From assembly GCA_028751875.1 (NCBI GenBank), contig CM054154.1:52307476-52371475 (forward strand): a stretch of DNA of 64,000 nucleotides, given 5' to 3'. Shown piece by piece: positions 1 through 11,428 of the stretch. Source of the DNA: Rapana venosa (lineage: Eukaryota; Mollusca; Gastropoda; Neogastropoda; Muricidae). Numbering within the stretch: position 1 is the stretch's first letter; every line of letters begins with the position of its first letter. A model generated the notes under the pieces. It worked only from the letters and a program-made list of their open reading frames with translations. It searched no databases and was not told the origin of the DNA. A program made the position numbers and the translations under genes.

Positions 1-12
1 TTGTGAGAGAGA

Positions 13-20
13 ATGTGTGT

Positions 21-87
<67 letters not shown>
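13..87. repeat. (GT)n microsatellite
   Basis: About 37 GT units with one GG interruption near the start. It directly abuts an X module beginning TTTCAGGGATAATAC. Translations of this tract are Val-Cys dipeptide artefacts. Confidence 0.97.
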
Positions 88-89
<2 letters not shown>

Positions 90-253
90 CAGGGATAATA
101 CTAAATATATATTCTCAAGACAGCACACATCACCATCAACACTTTTTGATTATACTCATACAATTTTAATTAAGCCCAATACCCATACACTCACACAAAG
201 AGGAAAATACCCAAATAAAGTCATAAAATGAGCATCTACACATTTTAAGTAAG

Positions 254-851
254 AGAGACAAATTCTTTTATTGTCAGGATAATGCATAAGTACTCATGTG
301 CTTTTTTACATCCAGTCCCCGCCCGTAAGGATACATCTTAATAATGAACCCAATACTCATACTCTCAAACAATAGAAACAAAGGGAAACATTTTTTTAAA
401 AAAAACAGACAAACAAAAAAAGACCCCCCCCCCCCCCCCCCCCCCCCCCCCCGCAAAAAAAAAACAAACCACCACCACAAAACACCACCAACAAAAAAAA
501 AAAAACAAACAAAAGGAGAAAAAAAACTAACAAAACCCCCACACAAGAACCCCCACAAAAAACCCAAACCAAAACAACAACAAAACTCAACAACAACAAA
601 TAAACAACAACAACAACAAAAAGATAGAGAGACAAAAGCCAAAAAAGTCAAATTTATAAAGTCATAAAAATGAACACCTTCATATTGTAAAATGGTGCAC
701 TGTTGTTTCATGTAACAATAAGATATTGAAATAGGACATTCACTGGAACTCAAGTACAGTCAACAAGCCCAAAATAATATTGAAAATAGAAAGTATGAAT
801 ATGTCCTTCATCAGGATACACAACAACTATAACTATGAGTAAATCAATAAA

Positions 852-855
<4 letters not shown>
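254..855 (-). repeat. Y repeat, copy 1
   Basis: A dispersed repeat whose inverse complement recurs at 2936-3516 and 3572-4070, with a partial copy at 2150-2450. Landmarks here are the block around 305-335 (CATCCAGTCCCCGCCCG), AGAAACAAAGGGAAA near 375, and the block at 690-815 ending near TCCTTCATCAGGATACAC. The two ordinary ends flank an A/C-rich low-complexity core (395-640) that holds a 29-base C run. No protein is supported. Long translations through the core are low-complexity artefacts. Confidence 0.75.
424..452. repeat. poly-C run (29 nt)
   Basis: Homopolymer inside the low-complexity core of Y copy 1. Its true length is uncertain because homopolymers are the commonest consensus errors. 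Confidence 0.9.

Positions 856-916
<61 letters not shown>
854..916. repeat. (GA)n microsatellite
   Basis: Pure GA array between Y copy 1 and an X module. Confidence 0.97.
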
Positions 917-920
<4 letters not shown>

Positions 921-1087
921 TACTAAATATATAAAATTCTCAAAACAATACAAATCACCATCAACACTTATTTTGATTATACTCGTACAAATTATATGTC
1001 ATGATAATGAAATAAACTAAATACCCATACACCCACACAATAAAAACAAGGAAGAAAAGAAAGATAAAAAGCCAAATCTATAAGGTC

Positions 1088-1116
1088 AGAGAGAGAGAGA
1101 GTGTGTGTGTGTGTGT
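1088..1116. repeat. compound (GA)n(GT)n microsatellite
   Basis: About six GA units followed by about eight GT units, directly followed by TTTCAGGGATAATAC, the same boundary as at 88. Confidence 0.9.
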
Positions 1117-1475
1117 TTCAGGGATAATACTAAATATATAATTCTCAAGACAGCACAGGATCACCATCAATATTCTTTTTGATTATACTCTACAAATTGA
1201 ACATCATGATAATAAAATAAGCCCAATACCCATACACTCATACAATAAAGAGGGAACAAATCAATAAAGTCATAAAATGAGCATCTACTCATTGTAGGTA
1301 AGAGAGAGAGAGGAGGGGGGAGAGAGAGAGAGGGGGGGGGTGTTAAAGATAATGCTTTTTGTTTGTAAACAAACAAAACAAAGCCAAAAATAATACTGAA
1401 TATAATTCTCAAAACAGTGCACCATCACCATCAACACTCTTTTTGATTATACTCCTACAGATTAGCACATATTAT

Positions 1476-1665
1476 TGTTAAGATAGATATATTTCTTTTA
1501 ACTATAGTGTAATTTAAAAACTTTGGTAAACTCACTTACACAACAATGAACATTTAAAAGAGAGAGAGAGAGAACAAGGGACAAGCAGACAGACAGGTGA
1601 AGGGAAAGGGAAGATAGGTAAGGGAGGATATACAACTTTGTTTTTAAGGATAGGACTGTGGTTTG
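1476..1665. other. LINE 3' flank and short GA tract
   Basis: Contains a short (GA)n at 1559-1573 and purine-rich sequence. It lies immediately 3' (minus strand) of the LINE fragment that ends at 1666, so part may be that LINE's 3' UTR. No gene is seen. Confidence 0.4.
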
Positions 1666-2077
1666 TTATTGTTGATGTATCAAGTGAGTTGATAATTGAG
1701 TTTTGTAGATTGTAATTGACTGATGTTGTTTAACTGAATCAGGAAGGGAGTTCCACAGCGTAGGGCCTGAGTAAAGTAAACTAGATTTGAATAAGTCTAT
1801 TCTTGGGATTGGGACACTAGGCTTTATAGTATTTCTGGATTGGTTTAGGGGGGAATTTGTCTTTTAACTATGATGGAACAGTTCCTGTCATAATCTTGAA
1901 CATCATGACTCCTTTGTTATATTTTAATCGTTGGTGTAAGAGGAGAATATTTAACTGAGTATAGTCGGCTTCTAATAAGCTTGTCTTCTTTCAAAGGACC
2001 AGTTTGAGAGCACGTTTATACAGACTCAGTAACGGTTTCATAGTGTTTGCACTAGAAGAATCCTTCAGGATAGAAGC

Positions 2078-2081
<4 letters not shown>
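1666..2081 (-). pseudogene. LINE ORF2 C-terminal fragment, CR1/jockey-like
   Basis: Read on the minus strand, this stretch gives the C-terminal region that follows the reverse transcriptase in CR1/L2/jockey-type LINE ORF2 proteins. Visible pieces in order are LLSLYKRALKLVL, LNILLLHQRLKYNKGVMMFK, VPIPRIDLFKSSLLYSG and GPTLWNSLPDSVK, with a TAA stop at 1666-1668. The last motif resembles the GP-x-WN-x-LP signature near the end of these proteins. At least two in-frame stops and a frameshift break it, so it is dead. Its 5' end is cut off at the (AG)n tract from 2081, so the RT core is absent. The domain identity is solid, but the clade is not resolvable from so short a piece. It is not the L2-type family found elsewhere in the window. 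Confidence 0.8.

Positions 2082-2148
<67 letters not shown>
2081..2148. repeat. (AG)n microsatellite
   Basis: About 33 AG units separating the LINE fragment from Y copy 2. Confidence 0.97.
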
Positions 2149-2149
<1 letters not shown>

Positions 2150-2152
<3 letters not shown>

Positions 2153-2450
2153 AAATTCTTTTATTTGGAGGATACTGAATAAGCACTCATGTACTTTTTT
2201 TACATCTAGTCCCCGCCTGTAGGGATACATCTTAATAATAACCCAATACTTTATACTCTCACACAGTAGAAACAAAGGGAAATAACCCTTTAAAAAACAA
2301 CACAAAAACAAATAAAAGAAAAACTTCACCCCCACCCCCCCAAAGAAAACAAAACAAAAACAACAACAACACAACAACAAAAAACAAACAAAGGAGAAAA
2401 AAAGACCCCACCCCCACCCACCTAAAAAAAAAAGACACACAAAATAAGGA
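2150..2450 (-). repeat. Y repeat, copy 2 (partial)
   Basis: Matches Y copy 1 from the TTCTTTTATT start through the CCCCGCCTGTAGGGATACAT block and AGAAACAAAGGGAAATAA, then runs into an A/C-rich core with C runs near 2325-2340 and 2405-2420. The distal end of the repeat is missing. Confidence 0.7.
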
Positions 2451-2780
2451 CAAAAGAGAGAGTGAGAGGGGGGTGTGGGGGTGTGGGTGGAGCATGTGAG
2501 GAGAAGAAGAAGAGGGAAGGGGGAGAGTGGGGGGAGGGGTTTCACTGATTGGTAGACAAGTTGATCTGTTGACCTCTCAATCACGCCCATCTCCTGCCCT
2601 CTTTCCCCATGTCACCCCTAATGAATGATCAATAGTAGTCTCCAGGACAGAATGATGTCTGTTGTCTAATTATTCTCCCCTATCATCCCTCCCTCAGACA
2701 CACCTACTCTCTCTCCCTCTCTCACACACATCTCACCCCCCCCCCCCCCCACACACACAACACACATACACAGGAGTGCC

Positions 2781-2864
<84 letters not shown>

Positions 2865-2935
2865 TGGATATTATCTTTGAAATACACACACACACTCTCT
2901 GTCTCTCTCTCTCTCACCTTTTATCGTTTTGCTTA
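2451..2935. other. Low-complexity stretch with (CT)n and (TA)n
   Basis: Purine-rich to about 2540, then roughly 150 bp of ordinary sequence with no coding signal, then CT/CA-rich sequence with a 15-base C run (2736-2750), (CT)n at 2783-2825, (TA)n at about 2825-2864 and a short CA/CT tract. I see no gene. Confidence 0.75.
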
Positions 2936-3514
2936 TAGTTATGGTGTATCCTGATGAAGGATTCATATTTTATATTTTCAATACTTATCGGACTTGTCCT
3001 CTGTACTTAAGTCTTAATGAGTGCCCTATTTCGGTATCTTATTGTTGTGTGTAACGGGTGTATGTACCGTTTGACAATGTGTAGATGTTTGTCTTTATGA
3101 CTTGTTAGGTTTGGTTGTTATTTTCCTTGGTTTTGTTGTTGTTGTTGTTTCTTTTTCTCTTTTTTTCTTTTTTTCTTCTTTTGTTGGTTTGGTTTTTCTT
3201 TCTTTTTTGTTTGTTTGTTTGTTTGTTTTGGTTGTGTGTGGGGTTTTTTGGGGTTGGTTTTTTTTTTTTTTTTTTTTTTTTTGGGGGGGGGGGGGTAGTG
3301 GGGGGTGTTTTTAGGGTTTTCTTTTATTAGTTTGCTTTGGGGGGGAGTGGTTGTTGGGGGGGGGGGGGGGGGCTGTTTTGAAAAAGGTTATTTCCCCATG
3401 TTTCTACTCTGAGACTGCATAAGTGTTGGGTTATTATTAAGATGTATCCCTACGGGCGGGGACTGGATGTAAAAAAGCACATGAGTGCTTATTCATTATC
3501 CTCGAAATAAAAGA

Positions 3515-3516
<2 letters not shown>
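2936..3516 (+). repeat. Y repeat, copy 3 (inverted relative to copies 1 and 2)
   Basis: Starts at about TATCCTGATGAAGGATTCAT and ends near the block around 3455-3510 (GGGCGGGGACTGGATGT), so it is the reverse complement of copy 1. The core (3120-3375) is T/G-rich, with a 25-T run, a 13-G run and another G run at about 3355-3372. A (CT)n array follows at 3517-3575. Confidence 0.75.
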
Positions 3517-3554
<38 letters not shown>

Positions 3555-3575
3555 CTCTCCTCTCTCTCTCTCTCT
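3517..3575. repeat. (CT)n microsatellite
   Basis: CT array with two one-base breaks, joining Y copy 3 head-to-tail to Y copy 4. Confidence 0.95.
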
Positions 3576-4070
3576 GATGAAGGATTCATACTTTATATTT
3601 TCAATACTTTATTGGGGTTTGGCTGTACTTCAGTTTTAATGAATGTCCTATTTCAATATCCTATTGTTATATGTAACAAGTATGTGTACCATTTGACAAT
3701 GTGTAGATATTTATTTTTATGACTTATTAAGTTTGGTTGTTGTTATTTTTCTTGGTTTTGTTGTTATTGTTGTTGTTGTTTGTTTTCTCCTTTTTTTTCT
3801 TTTTTTTTCTTCTTTTTGTGGTTTGTTTTTCTTTTCTCTTGTTTGCTTGTTTGTTTTGGTTGGGTGGTGGGTTTTTTTGGGGTGGTGGTGGTGGTGGTGG
3901 AGGGGGATGTTTTTAGGTGTTTTTTTTAATTTGTTTGTTTGTTGTTGTTGGTGGTGGGGTTTTTTGTGTGTGTGTTTGTGTTGTTTTTTTTTTTGGGGGG
4001 GGGGGGTTGAAAAGGATTATTTCCCTTTGTTTCTACTACGTGAGAGTATAAATATTGGGTTATTATTAAG
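3572..4070 (+). repeat. Y repeat, copy 4
   Basis: Same orientation as copy 3 and directly following it: GATGAAGGATTCATAC, the TTTGACAATGTGTAGAT block, the T/G-rich core (3735-4010), then GGTTATTATTAAGAT, where it stops at an (AAT)n tract. The break point is the (AAT)n tail of L2 copy a, so L2 insertion may have removed or displaced the rest of this Y copy. Confidence 0.72.
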
Positions 4071-5363
4071 ATAATAATAATAATAATAATGTATGGAATT
4101 TATATAGCGCTGAATCTTGTAAAGTAAACAAATCAAAGGGCTTGCATTCAAATCATTCACACGCATGCAACCATCCATAAATATCAAGATAAACAAATAT
4201 CAAATTTATATACACAACACACTTAGGTGGGGGGGGGGGGGGGGGGGGAGGTGAAGGCAGCTATTGAGAAGTAGGAACAGATAACAGGGGAAGATCTCAA
4301 GTCGAGTATAAATGCGTTTTGAAGCTAGATTTAAAAGAATCAAATGAAGGCTTTTGGCGAAGTGGAAGAGGGAGGTCGTTCCATGTGGAGGGACCGGAAA
4401 CAGAGAAAGAGCAACGGCCAACAGTGGTTTGTTTAAATCTGGGTGTTCGAAAGCACAACGTATCTACAGATGAACAAGGGAACGGGACGGAGTGTACAGG
4501 TGAAGACAGTTACAGAGATAAGAAGGTGCAGATTTGTGGAGACATTTGAAACAAAGGGTATTAATCTTATACTTTATTCTTTGTGAGACAGGCAGCCAGT
4601 GAAGAGATCGCAAAAGAGGAGTGATGTGTTCAGATTTTTTCTTTCTAAGGACCAGTCGAGCTGCAGAGTTTTGTATGTGTTGAAGGCAGTGGATGGATGA
4701 TGCCGGCAAACCAGCCAAGAGAGAATTACAGTAGTCCAGTCGAGAAAGAATGAGAGACGTGACAAGTCTGGATGTTGCTTCAGTAGACAGATACTTGCGA
4801 ATTGCACTTATGCGCCGTAATTGATAGTAGCAAGACTGGCAGGTCTGGGTGATGAATTTTTTTCATAGAGAGTGTGTTGTCAAGAACCACACCTAGATAT
4901 TTCACAGAGCTGGACAGAGGAACCGACGTATTGCTGAATTCCACTGAAGTCATTGTGATGGAGGAAAGTTTATGTGTTTATGCATGGCTTCCGTTTTATC
5001 AGCATTTAGCTGTAACTTATTTTGAGTCATCCAGTTTTTAATGTCGAGAAGGCAGTGGGCCATATTTGTCAGGAGGGAAGGCAGATTTTCAAGGGTATTG
5101 CTACATTGAAGCTGAGTGTCATCGCATAGAAATGATGATCAATATGATGGTGGTTTATTATGTGTGAGAGTGGAGCAGTGTAGAGAGTGAAGAGAACAGG
5201 ACCCAGAACTGATCCCTGTGGGACTCCACATTCCAGTTTGACAGGTTTTGATTGAATTTTGTTGACAATAACTTTCTGGTATGGTTTGTGAGGTATGAAC
5301 TAAACCAGGTGAGGGCAGTGTCATTAATACCAAACATGTTCTGGAGGCGAGAAAGAAGAATTG
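4071..5363 (-). mobile_element. L2-type LINE, copy a (truncated by gap)
   Basis: Minus-strand LINE remnant. The 3' end is an (ATT)n tail (4071-4090 on the plus strand) beside TATATAGCGC, the terminal motif typical of the L2 clade and its partner SINEs. Upstream, broken ORF2 can be followed: the C-terminus with stop at 4297-4299 (FKSSFKTHLYST), the AGLPASSIHCLQ region near 4690, and LHWLPVSQRIKYK near 4590. RT palm traces (SSYLT and LYTAPLSHII-like) lie around 5130-5330. The element runs into the 500-N gap at 5364. Several frameshifts and stops mean it is inactive. Near-relatives are copies b to e in this window. Confidence 0.88.
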
Positions 5364-5863
5364 NNNNNNNNNNNNNNNNNNNNNNNNNNNNNNNNNNNNN
5401 NNNNNNNNNNNNNNNNNNNNNNNNNNNNNNNNNNNNNNNNNNNNNNNNNNNNNNNNNNNNNNNNNNNNNNNNNNNNNNNNNNNNNNNNNNNNNNNNNNNN
5501 NNNNNNNNNNNNNNNNNNNNNNNNNNNNNNNNNNNNNNNNNNNNNNNNNNNNNNNNNNNNNNNNNNNNNNNNNNNNNNNNNNNNNNNNNNNNNNNNNNNN
5601 NNNNNNNNNNNNNNNNNNNNNNNNNNNNNNNNNNNNNNNNNNNNNNNNNNNNNNNNNNNNNNNNNNNNNNNNNNNNNNNNNNNNNNNNNNNNNNNNNNNN
5701 NNNNNNNNNNNNNNNNNNNNNNNNNNNNNNNNNNNNNNNNNNNNNNNNNNNNNNNNNNNNNNNNNNNNNNNNNNNNNNNNNNNNNNNNNNNNNNNNNNNN
5801 NNNNNNNNNNNNNNNNNNNNNNNNNNNNNNNNNNNNNNNNNNNNNNNNNNNNNNNNNNNNNNN
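5364..5863. other. Assembly gap, exactly 500 N
   Basis: Run of 500 N. The round length indicates a placeholder inserted at scaffolding and not a measured distance. Reading frames crossing it are meaningless. Confidence 1.
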
Positions 5864-6230
5864 AATTTGGGGTTTTAAATTTTAAAGTTGTTGAAAAGTT
5901 TTTAAAATAAGTTTTTAATGTTGTTGATAATTTCTTGATAAGTTGTTGATAAAGTTTTGCAGTTTTTAATAAGTTCTTGAAAAGTTCTTGATAAAAGATA
6001 TTGTTTTAGCAAAAATTTCCCCATAATTTTTTAAGTTTTACCTCAAAAAAAAAATTAGTATTCTTTCAGTTTTGTAGAGAGATGGGTTTAAAGCCGAGTC
6101 AAGGTAAAAATGCTTTTTTTTTTTATAAAAAAATTATGCAAGTTTTGGTTCAGAGGCAAGCAAATCGGACCAAAAGTTCCCCTGGTTTTGGAAAAAAACA
6201 GTAAGGGTTTTGAGCTTGACTCGGCTTTTT
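5864..6230. other. Low-accuracy AT-rich sequence, no gene seen
   Basis: AT-rich, repetitive at short range (TTGATAA, AAAGTT) with lengthened homopolymers, directly abutting the gap. It looks like a poorly polished contig end. Nothing is recognised. Confidence 0.5.
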
Positions 6231-7174
6231 ACCCTATCTCTCAGATAGTAGATAGATGATAGTAGAATTGTTTAGATAGATAGATAGATAAGATAGATAG
6301 AAAAACAGGATGTAATAGTAGTTTGTAGCGCGACAGATATTTAGATGATAGATCGATAGTAGATAATAGATTGTTTGATAGTTAGATAGATAGATAGATA
6401 GTTTTAGATAGTTTGTAGATAGTAGATAGATAGATAAAATAGAAAGATAGATAGTAGTAGTTACAAAAAGGGACAGACAGACAGGACAGACGAAAAGAAA
6501 CATTGACAGAGAGACAGGAAAAAAGGGAAAAAGCAGGGACAAAAAACAAGACAGGACAGACAAAAACGACAACAGACAGACAAAAAAGCGGCAGATAAAG
6601 TGTGATAGAGTGTTGTATTAAAATTACTCGGCCACTTTTCAAAAGACACTATTTTTGGTTTCGATTTTTTCCCCCGGGAAAGAAGATACGTGTTTGTTTT
6701 CCTGTTCGATTACTCTTTTCGTTCTGGCTGCGTGAATTAGAAGACCGCTTAGGTAGCCGAAAGAAGGTCAGTAATAAAAATGATCGTATTTTTGGAAAAC
6801 CCTTCCAGATAGACTCAATAGTTTAAATGCAGAAATAGGGGGGGGAGAAAAAAAAAGGTAGGGAAACCATTGAAATTTTCCATCTTTTTTGAAAAATTTT
6901 CAAGGATTCGATTTAAAAGAAGACTAATACGTAGATCATAAATTTTTGGGAGTAAAAAGTTTAAAAGATCTTTTAAATGGGACTACAGAAATGTCCCGAA
7001 ACACCAGTATGGATTTGCACAGCAATAACAAATGGGGGCGTACTTTTGTGAGGAGTTCTGTTGTAACCAATGATTTGAAATGAAATGCTAAAATGTTGAA
7101 AAATGTAATTTAAACGTAGTTTATTTACACCCCACACACCACAACACCCCCACACACACACAAAAACAAAAACA

Positions 7175-7207
<33 letters not shown>

Positions 7208-7545
7208 ACACACACACACACACACCCACACCCAACCACCCCAAACCCACAACCACACACACACATTCACACCACAAAACACTCCTCACTCACACACACA
7301 CTCATCATTCCTACACACTCAAACACCCCTCATACAACCATCAAAACAACATGAAGATAAGGGGTTTTTTTATAAAAAAATTTTAAAAAATTTTCATTAC
7401 AATTATAGTTTTGATACAGCTGATATTTTCTCTATTTGTATGTTGAACATGATGAAAATGAATAATGTGGGTAGGACTTTGTCTTGTTGTTATTGATATT
7501 TTTGAAATGGGTCCTATGTTTTTTAAGGGATGACCTCAATTTCAG
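6231..7545 (+). repeat. Duplicate block A (noisier copy)
   Basis: A degraded copy of the block at about 7640-8995. Shared order: imperfect GATA tetramers, ACATTGACAGAGAGACAG (6505 versus 7987), GACACTATTTTTGGTTT, AGAAGACCGCT, GGTAGCCGAAAGAAGGTCAG, a CA-rich tract (7128-7290 versus 8618-8800), and AATGAATAATGTGGG. The copies differ mostly by one-base indels and homopolymer length. No protein is supported in either copy. Confidence 0.8.
7128..7290. repeat. (CA)n-rich tract
   Basis: Interrupted CA array in duplicate block A, the counterpart of 8618-8800. Confidence 0.9.
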
Positions 7546-7840
7546 ACAGAGACGCAGACCGATCATCGGTTGATTGATCGAAAAAAACGATGATCGATCG
7601 GTCGACGATAGACAGAGACAGCCCCATCGGCGACAGACAGCAGGCAGAAATAGATAGTTTGATAGATTTTAGATAGATAGTAGATTGATAGAAAAGGGTC
7701 GATAGGTAGGTCGAAATGGTCGATAGACAGGGATGTGCTAGATAGTAGATGTAGGGCGCTAGATAATGATAGATTGTAGATGGTAGATAGTTTTAAAAGA
7801 GATAGAGAGAGAGAAGTTTTATTGTTTGCAACAGACAGAT

Positions 7841-7885
7841 ATATAGATAGATAGATAGATAAATACATCGATAGATAGATAGATA

Positions 7886-7931
<46 letters not shown>

Positions 7932-7932
7932 G
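7841..7932. repeat. (GATA)n microsatellite
   Basis: About 20 GATA units with a few breaks. The block A counterpart (6270-6460) is far more interrupted. Confidence 0.93.
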
Positions 7933-8617
7933 ATCGAATGATAGATTTGATAGATACAGACAGACAGACACACAGACACACAGAAACATTGACAGAGAGA
8001 CAGACAAACAGAAGTCAGAACAGGGACAGAACAGAGAAGAGACAGACAAGAGACAGACACAGAACGACAAACAAAAAGGCAGACTGAATGTGTGCTCAGC
8101 TATGTCCAAATTGAATTACTCGCCACACAAATACGAGGGGAGACACTATTTTTGGTTTCCATGTTTTCCCCTGGCTTCTGGCTGCGCTGAATAGAAGACC
8201 GCTGAGGTAGCCGAAAGAAGGTCAGTAACTAAAAACTGGATCGTATTTGGACTAAACCAGCATAGACATCAATAGATTAATGCAGAAATAGTGGGGAAGA
8301 AACAAGTGTAGGTAACCACTTGCAACTTTTCCATCATTTTGAAAAAGAATTTCCAGAAGTTCGATTTAAAAGAAGACATACAAATACGTAGATTCATAAA
8401 TATATTGACTTAAAAATACTATACAGATTTTTAAAATGTGACTACCGAAACGTACCAGCAAACAGCCAGTACAGATTTGCCACAGCAATATCAAATACCG
8501 ACAGGGGAAAAGCCTGAAGTGAGGATTGTAACTGTTGTGAGGAGTTTCTATTGATGAACCAATGATTTGAATGGAAATGCTAAAACGTTGAAACTTGTAA
8601 TTGAAACCGTTATGTTT

Positions 8618-8800
8618 ATTTACACACACACCCACACACCCACACACACACAACACACAGCCACACACACAACAACCTCACACACACACACACACACACA
8701 CACAACAAACACACACACACACTCACTCACTCACACACACTCACTCACATCACACACTCAAACACACACACATACATACACACAACAAACACACACATGA
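8618..8800. repeat. (CA)n-rich tract
   Basis: Interrupted CA array with CACT variants at about 8718-8760. Confidence 0.93.
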
Positions 8801-9068
8801 TGGTAAGTGTTTGATATAAAATATAATAAGAATTACATTACAATTATAGTTTCGCATACAGCTGATATCTCTACATATTATGATATGTTGAACGTGCATG
8901 AATATGAATAATGTGGGGAGTGACTTTGATCTTGTTGTCTATTGATATTTTTGAAGTGGGTACCTATGTGTTTAGGGATGACTTCAAATTGGACAGACAG
9001 ACACACAGACATACAGAGACAGACAGACACACAGATGGACAGTTTTTTTTAATTTTATTCTTCTATAT

Positions 9069-9126
9069 CGAGGAAAATGGAGAGAGAGAGAGAGAGCAGA
9101 GAGAGAGAGATAGAGAGAGAGAGAGA

Positions 9127-9168
<42 letters not shown>

Positions 9169-9171
9169 AGA
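9069..9171. repeat. (GA)n microsatellite with interruptions
   Basis: GA array broken by GCAGA and GAAGA. It lies just beyond the 3' end of LINE D copy 1. Confidence 0.93.
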
Positions 9172-9179
9172 AATACGAA

Positions 9180-9619
9180 TACGAAATTTTTTATTGAGGT
9201 TAAATGGATAAACCTTACAGCATCTTTACCACCATGCCCTCAGGCCCAACCACCCATTCCCTTTCCCCCTAAAAAAAAAGAAAAACGCAAAGGAAAAAGC
9301 CCACAACATCTCTAATTTAATAATTGCATAAAAAGTTTCAAGTAAATAAAGACTCAAACAGACAAAAAAACAAACAAACAAACAAACAAAGAGCTAATAA
9401 ACAAAACATGAAATTATGATTTAGCACACTGACAACCATTTCAACTACTTCAGCAAATCCCTTCATCTCCCCATACCATCTCTAATCATGCATTTTTCAT
9501 AACAATTTACAACACATATGTTTACATATACACATACACCTACGTAATGCAGACACAACAAATAACATTATATAAAAAATCAAATCGGAGGAGCAGTCGA
9601 ACAGAAGACAGAAGGGAGA

Positions 9620-9677
<58 letters not shown>

Positions 9678-11063
9678 CAAGACAGACAGACAGACGACAA
9701 CAGACAGACAACAACAAGAGAGTGGAAATTGAAAGACAATCAACAGACTTGATAATATGAAATACAACCAATCAATTCCCATAGACAAAGCAAAAAATAA
9801 TAATAACAATATCAATGCAAAACGTTTTAATAGATGTACTGTGGTAACTTATTTTCTAAAATGATGACAGACTACTTTTTGGCTTGAGATTATCAGGATT
9901 TCATTTCCATATTATACCACCTGAGTATACCAAAGAAACATGAAAAGGTCCATTCTTGGCGGGGAAGAAATAGAACACGTTTACCTCGAGAATCTTGACC
10001 AAAAAATTTTTCATTCAGGTAGGGTGGTGCTAGATTATCATAATTGTACATGAAAAATACCTTTAATTAAAATGGCATTTGAGTTAAACGTAAAAAATTT
10101 AATTTCTTGTACTCTTCATTTGCAAGGAAGGTTTTGAGGAGTATCACTTTCAGAGAAACGTCTGTATAAGCGCTCAAGTCTTTAAAGCATTTTTACTTGC
10201 TGATCCCAACAAGTTTGAGCAATAAATCAATATCTGGCTATATGTAAGCGTAGAAAAAATAACTACCGCTATGTTCATCAAGTAAATGCTTTATTCCTGT
10301 TTAGCTTGAATATCTTTTGAGATAGCTTTTTGATAGTTTTGAAATGTGATTTGACCAGGAAAGATTGTTGTCCTACGGTTTAAGCCAAGTACTTGTGAGA
10401 ATCTACCTCTTCCAAATTAACCTTAATTCATAACTTTTTAGAAACTTCTTGACATTGATTTTATATTTTGGTCTATTCAGCCTTGTTTTACTATCATAAA
10501 CTTAGATTTAACAGGATGAAAGCCAAATTATTAAGGATCAGCCCAAGAGATACGTTTTATCTAAATCTATCTGTAACACATTGCATATTATACTTGCATT
10601 AGTATCCCTTAGTATGAATTGTCGTGTCATCAGCAAACAGTTTCACAAGAGATTGGAAACATTTAGTGGAAGAGATCATTTATATAAATGAAAAAATAAA
10701 GAGTTTCCCAAACTGATCCTGGGGGACACCATATGTTTTATAGGCATGAAAGAAGACATTGCACATCTTGTAAAACTGCCTGCCCTTCTATTTTCAAGAA
10801 ATGATGATATAAGTTCAGAAGTGAAGTTGGGGATAAACCATATATTCACTAATTTTTCTTTAGCAAAAGATCATGGTCAATTGTGTCAAAAGCCTTTGTG
10901 AAATCAACAAATACAGCACCAGATAACAGATCGTTGTTAATATTTTCATGCCACTGTTCTATAAGATTGCTTAACAGAGTATGACAAGAGTGGTTTTTCC
11001 GAAATCCACTTTGATTTGGATGAAAGAGATCATGGTTAATAAAAAACAACTGAAAGTTACTCT

Positions 11064-11064
<1 letters not shown>
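9180..11064 (-). mobile_element. LINE D copy 1 (RT fragment, CR1-like)
   Basis: Minus-strand LINE remnant. A readable RT segment at 10849-11049 contains NQSGFRKNHSCHTLLSNLIE and VFVDFTKAFDTIDHDLL, the latter holding the catalytic aspartate of palm motif A. Downstream, frameshifted, are traces of a VPQGS-type motif (about 10710-10740) and FADDTT (about 10622-10642). Further on come a C-terminal KIWNEIPDNLK-like motif near 9900 and a long 3' UTR to about 9180. The 5' end is truncated at a GACA microsatellite (11065), so endonuclease and ORF1 are missing. Many indels make it non-functional. A second copy lies at 12640-14500. Confidence 0.82.
9620..9720. repeat. (GA)n/(GACA)n tract inside the LINE D 3' UTR
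   Basis: GA array (9620-9677) followed by ACAG-rich sequence. The same composite occurs at 13072-13172 in the second copy, so it belongs to the element or to the duplicated block. Confidence 0.88.
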
Positions 11065-11116
<52 letters not shown>

Positions 11117-11404
11117 GAAGAGAGAGAGTATAAAAAGGACAGAAACAGGAGACATATACAGATAAGCAGACAGACAGACAGACATACACTGCAGATCAAA
11201 TGACGATAAACACATTCCTAGATACCTACTTTTCGGTTTGAAGATTCTTCTCAGAACAGGAAAATTTCCCGTATCTCTTCTACTTCAGATTACTTCGGGG
11301 CAACAGACACCACAAATGAATTGACGACAAACAGAATTCATAGACGCTACTTCGGTTTCAATGTGTGTGTTGAGCGTGCGTGCGTGCGTGCGTGCGTGTG
11401 TGTG
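11065..11404 (+). repeat. (GACA)n array plus segment M, copy 1
   Basis: A GACA array (about 11073-11115), then segment M (from about 11128): TATAAAAAGGACAGAAACAG, a second GACA stretch, TCAAATGACGATAA, CTCAGAACAGGAAAAT, CAACAGACACCACAAATGAA and a GCGT array. M recurs at about 14559-14836 and 16923-17190. M contains its own diverged tandem duplication of about 120 bp (see copy 2). No gene is supported. Confidence 0.8.
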
Positions 11405-11428
11405 TGAAGTCTGAAGTCTGAAGTCTCA

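Larger units (their letters stand above)
88..1475 (+). repeat. X repeat modules (four partial copies)
   Basis: A module of roughly 130-180 bp recurs at about 88-235, 906-1075, 1117-1290 and 1383-1470. Shared landmarks in order are GATAATACTAAATATAT, CACCATCAACACT, TTTTGATTATACTC and CCCAATACCCATACAC. Each copy is bounded by a (GT)n or (GA)n tract, so the block alternates microsatellite and module. I do not recognise the family, and no copy has a convincing reading frame. It could be a SINE-like or satellite-like unit, or the degraded end of a larger transposon. Confidence 0.7.
7640..8995 (+). repeat. Duplicate block B (cleaner copy)
   Basis: Counterpart of block A. It begins with scattered GATA/TAGA tetramers, includes a good (GATA)n array at about 7841-7932, unique-looking sequence with no coding signal (8090-8610), a (CA)n tract and a GACA-rich end (8992-9040). 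The boundary with block A near 7546-7640 contains no N gap. Confidence 0.8.

Noticed and set aside
13..231. Cys-Val-rich small protein
   Set aside because: Translation of a (GT)n microsatellite; the same happens at 17160-17456, 35460-35790 and 53878-54060.
5252..5885. Long plus-strand frames of 174-208 codons
   Set aside because: They exist only because N bases give no stop codons; the same applies to the frames at 22233-23015.
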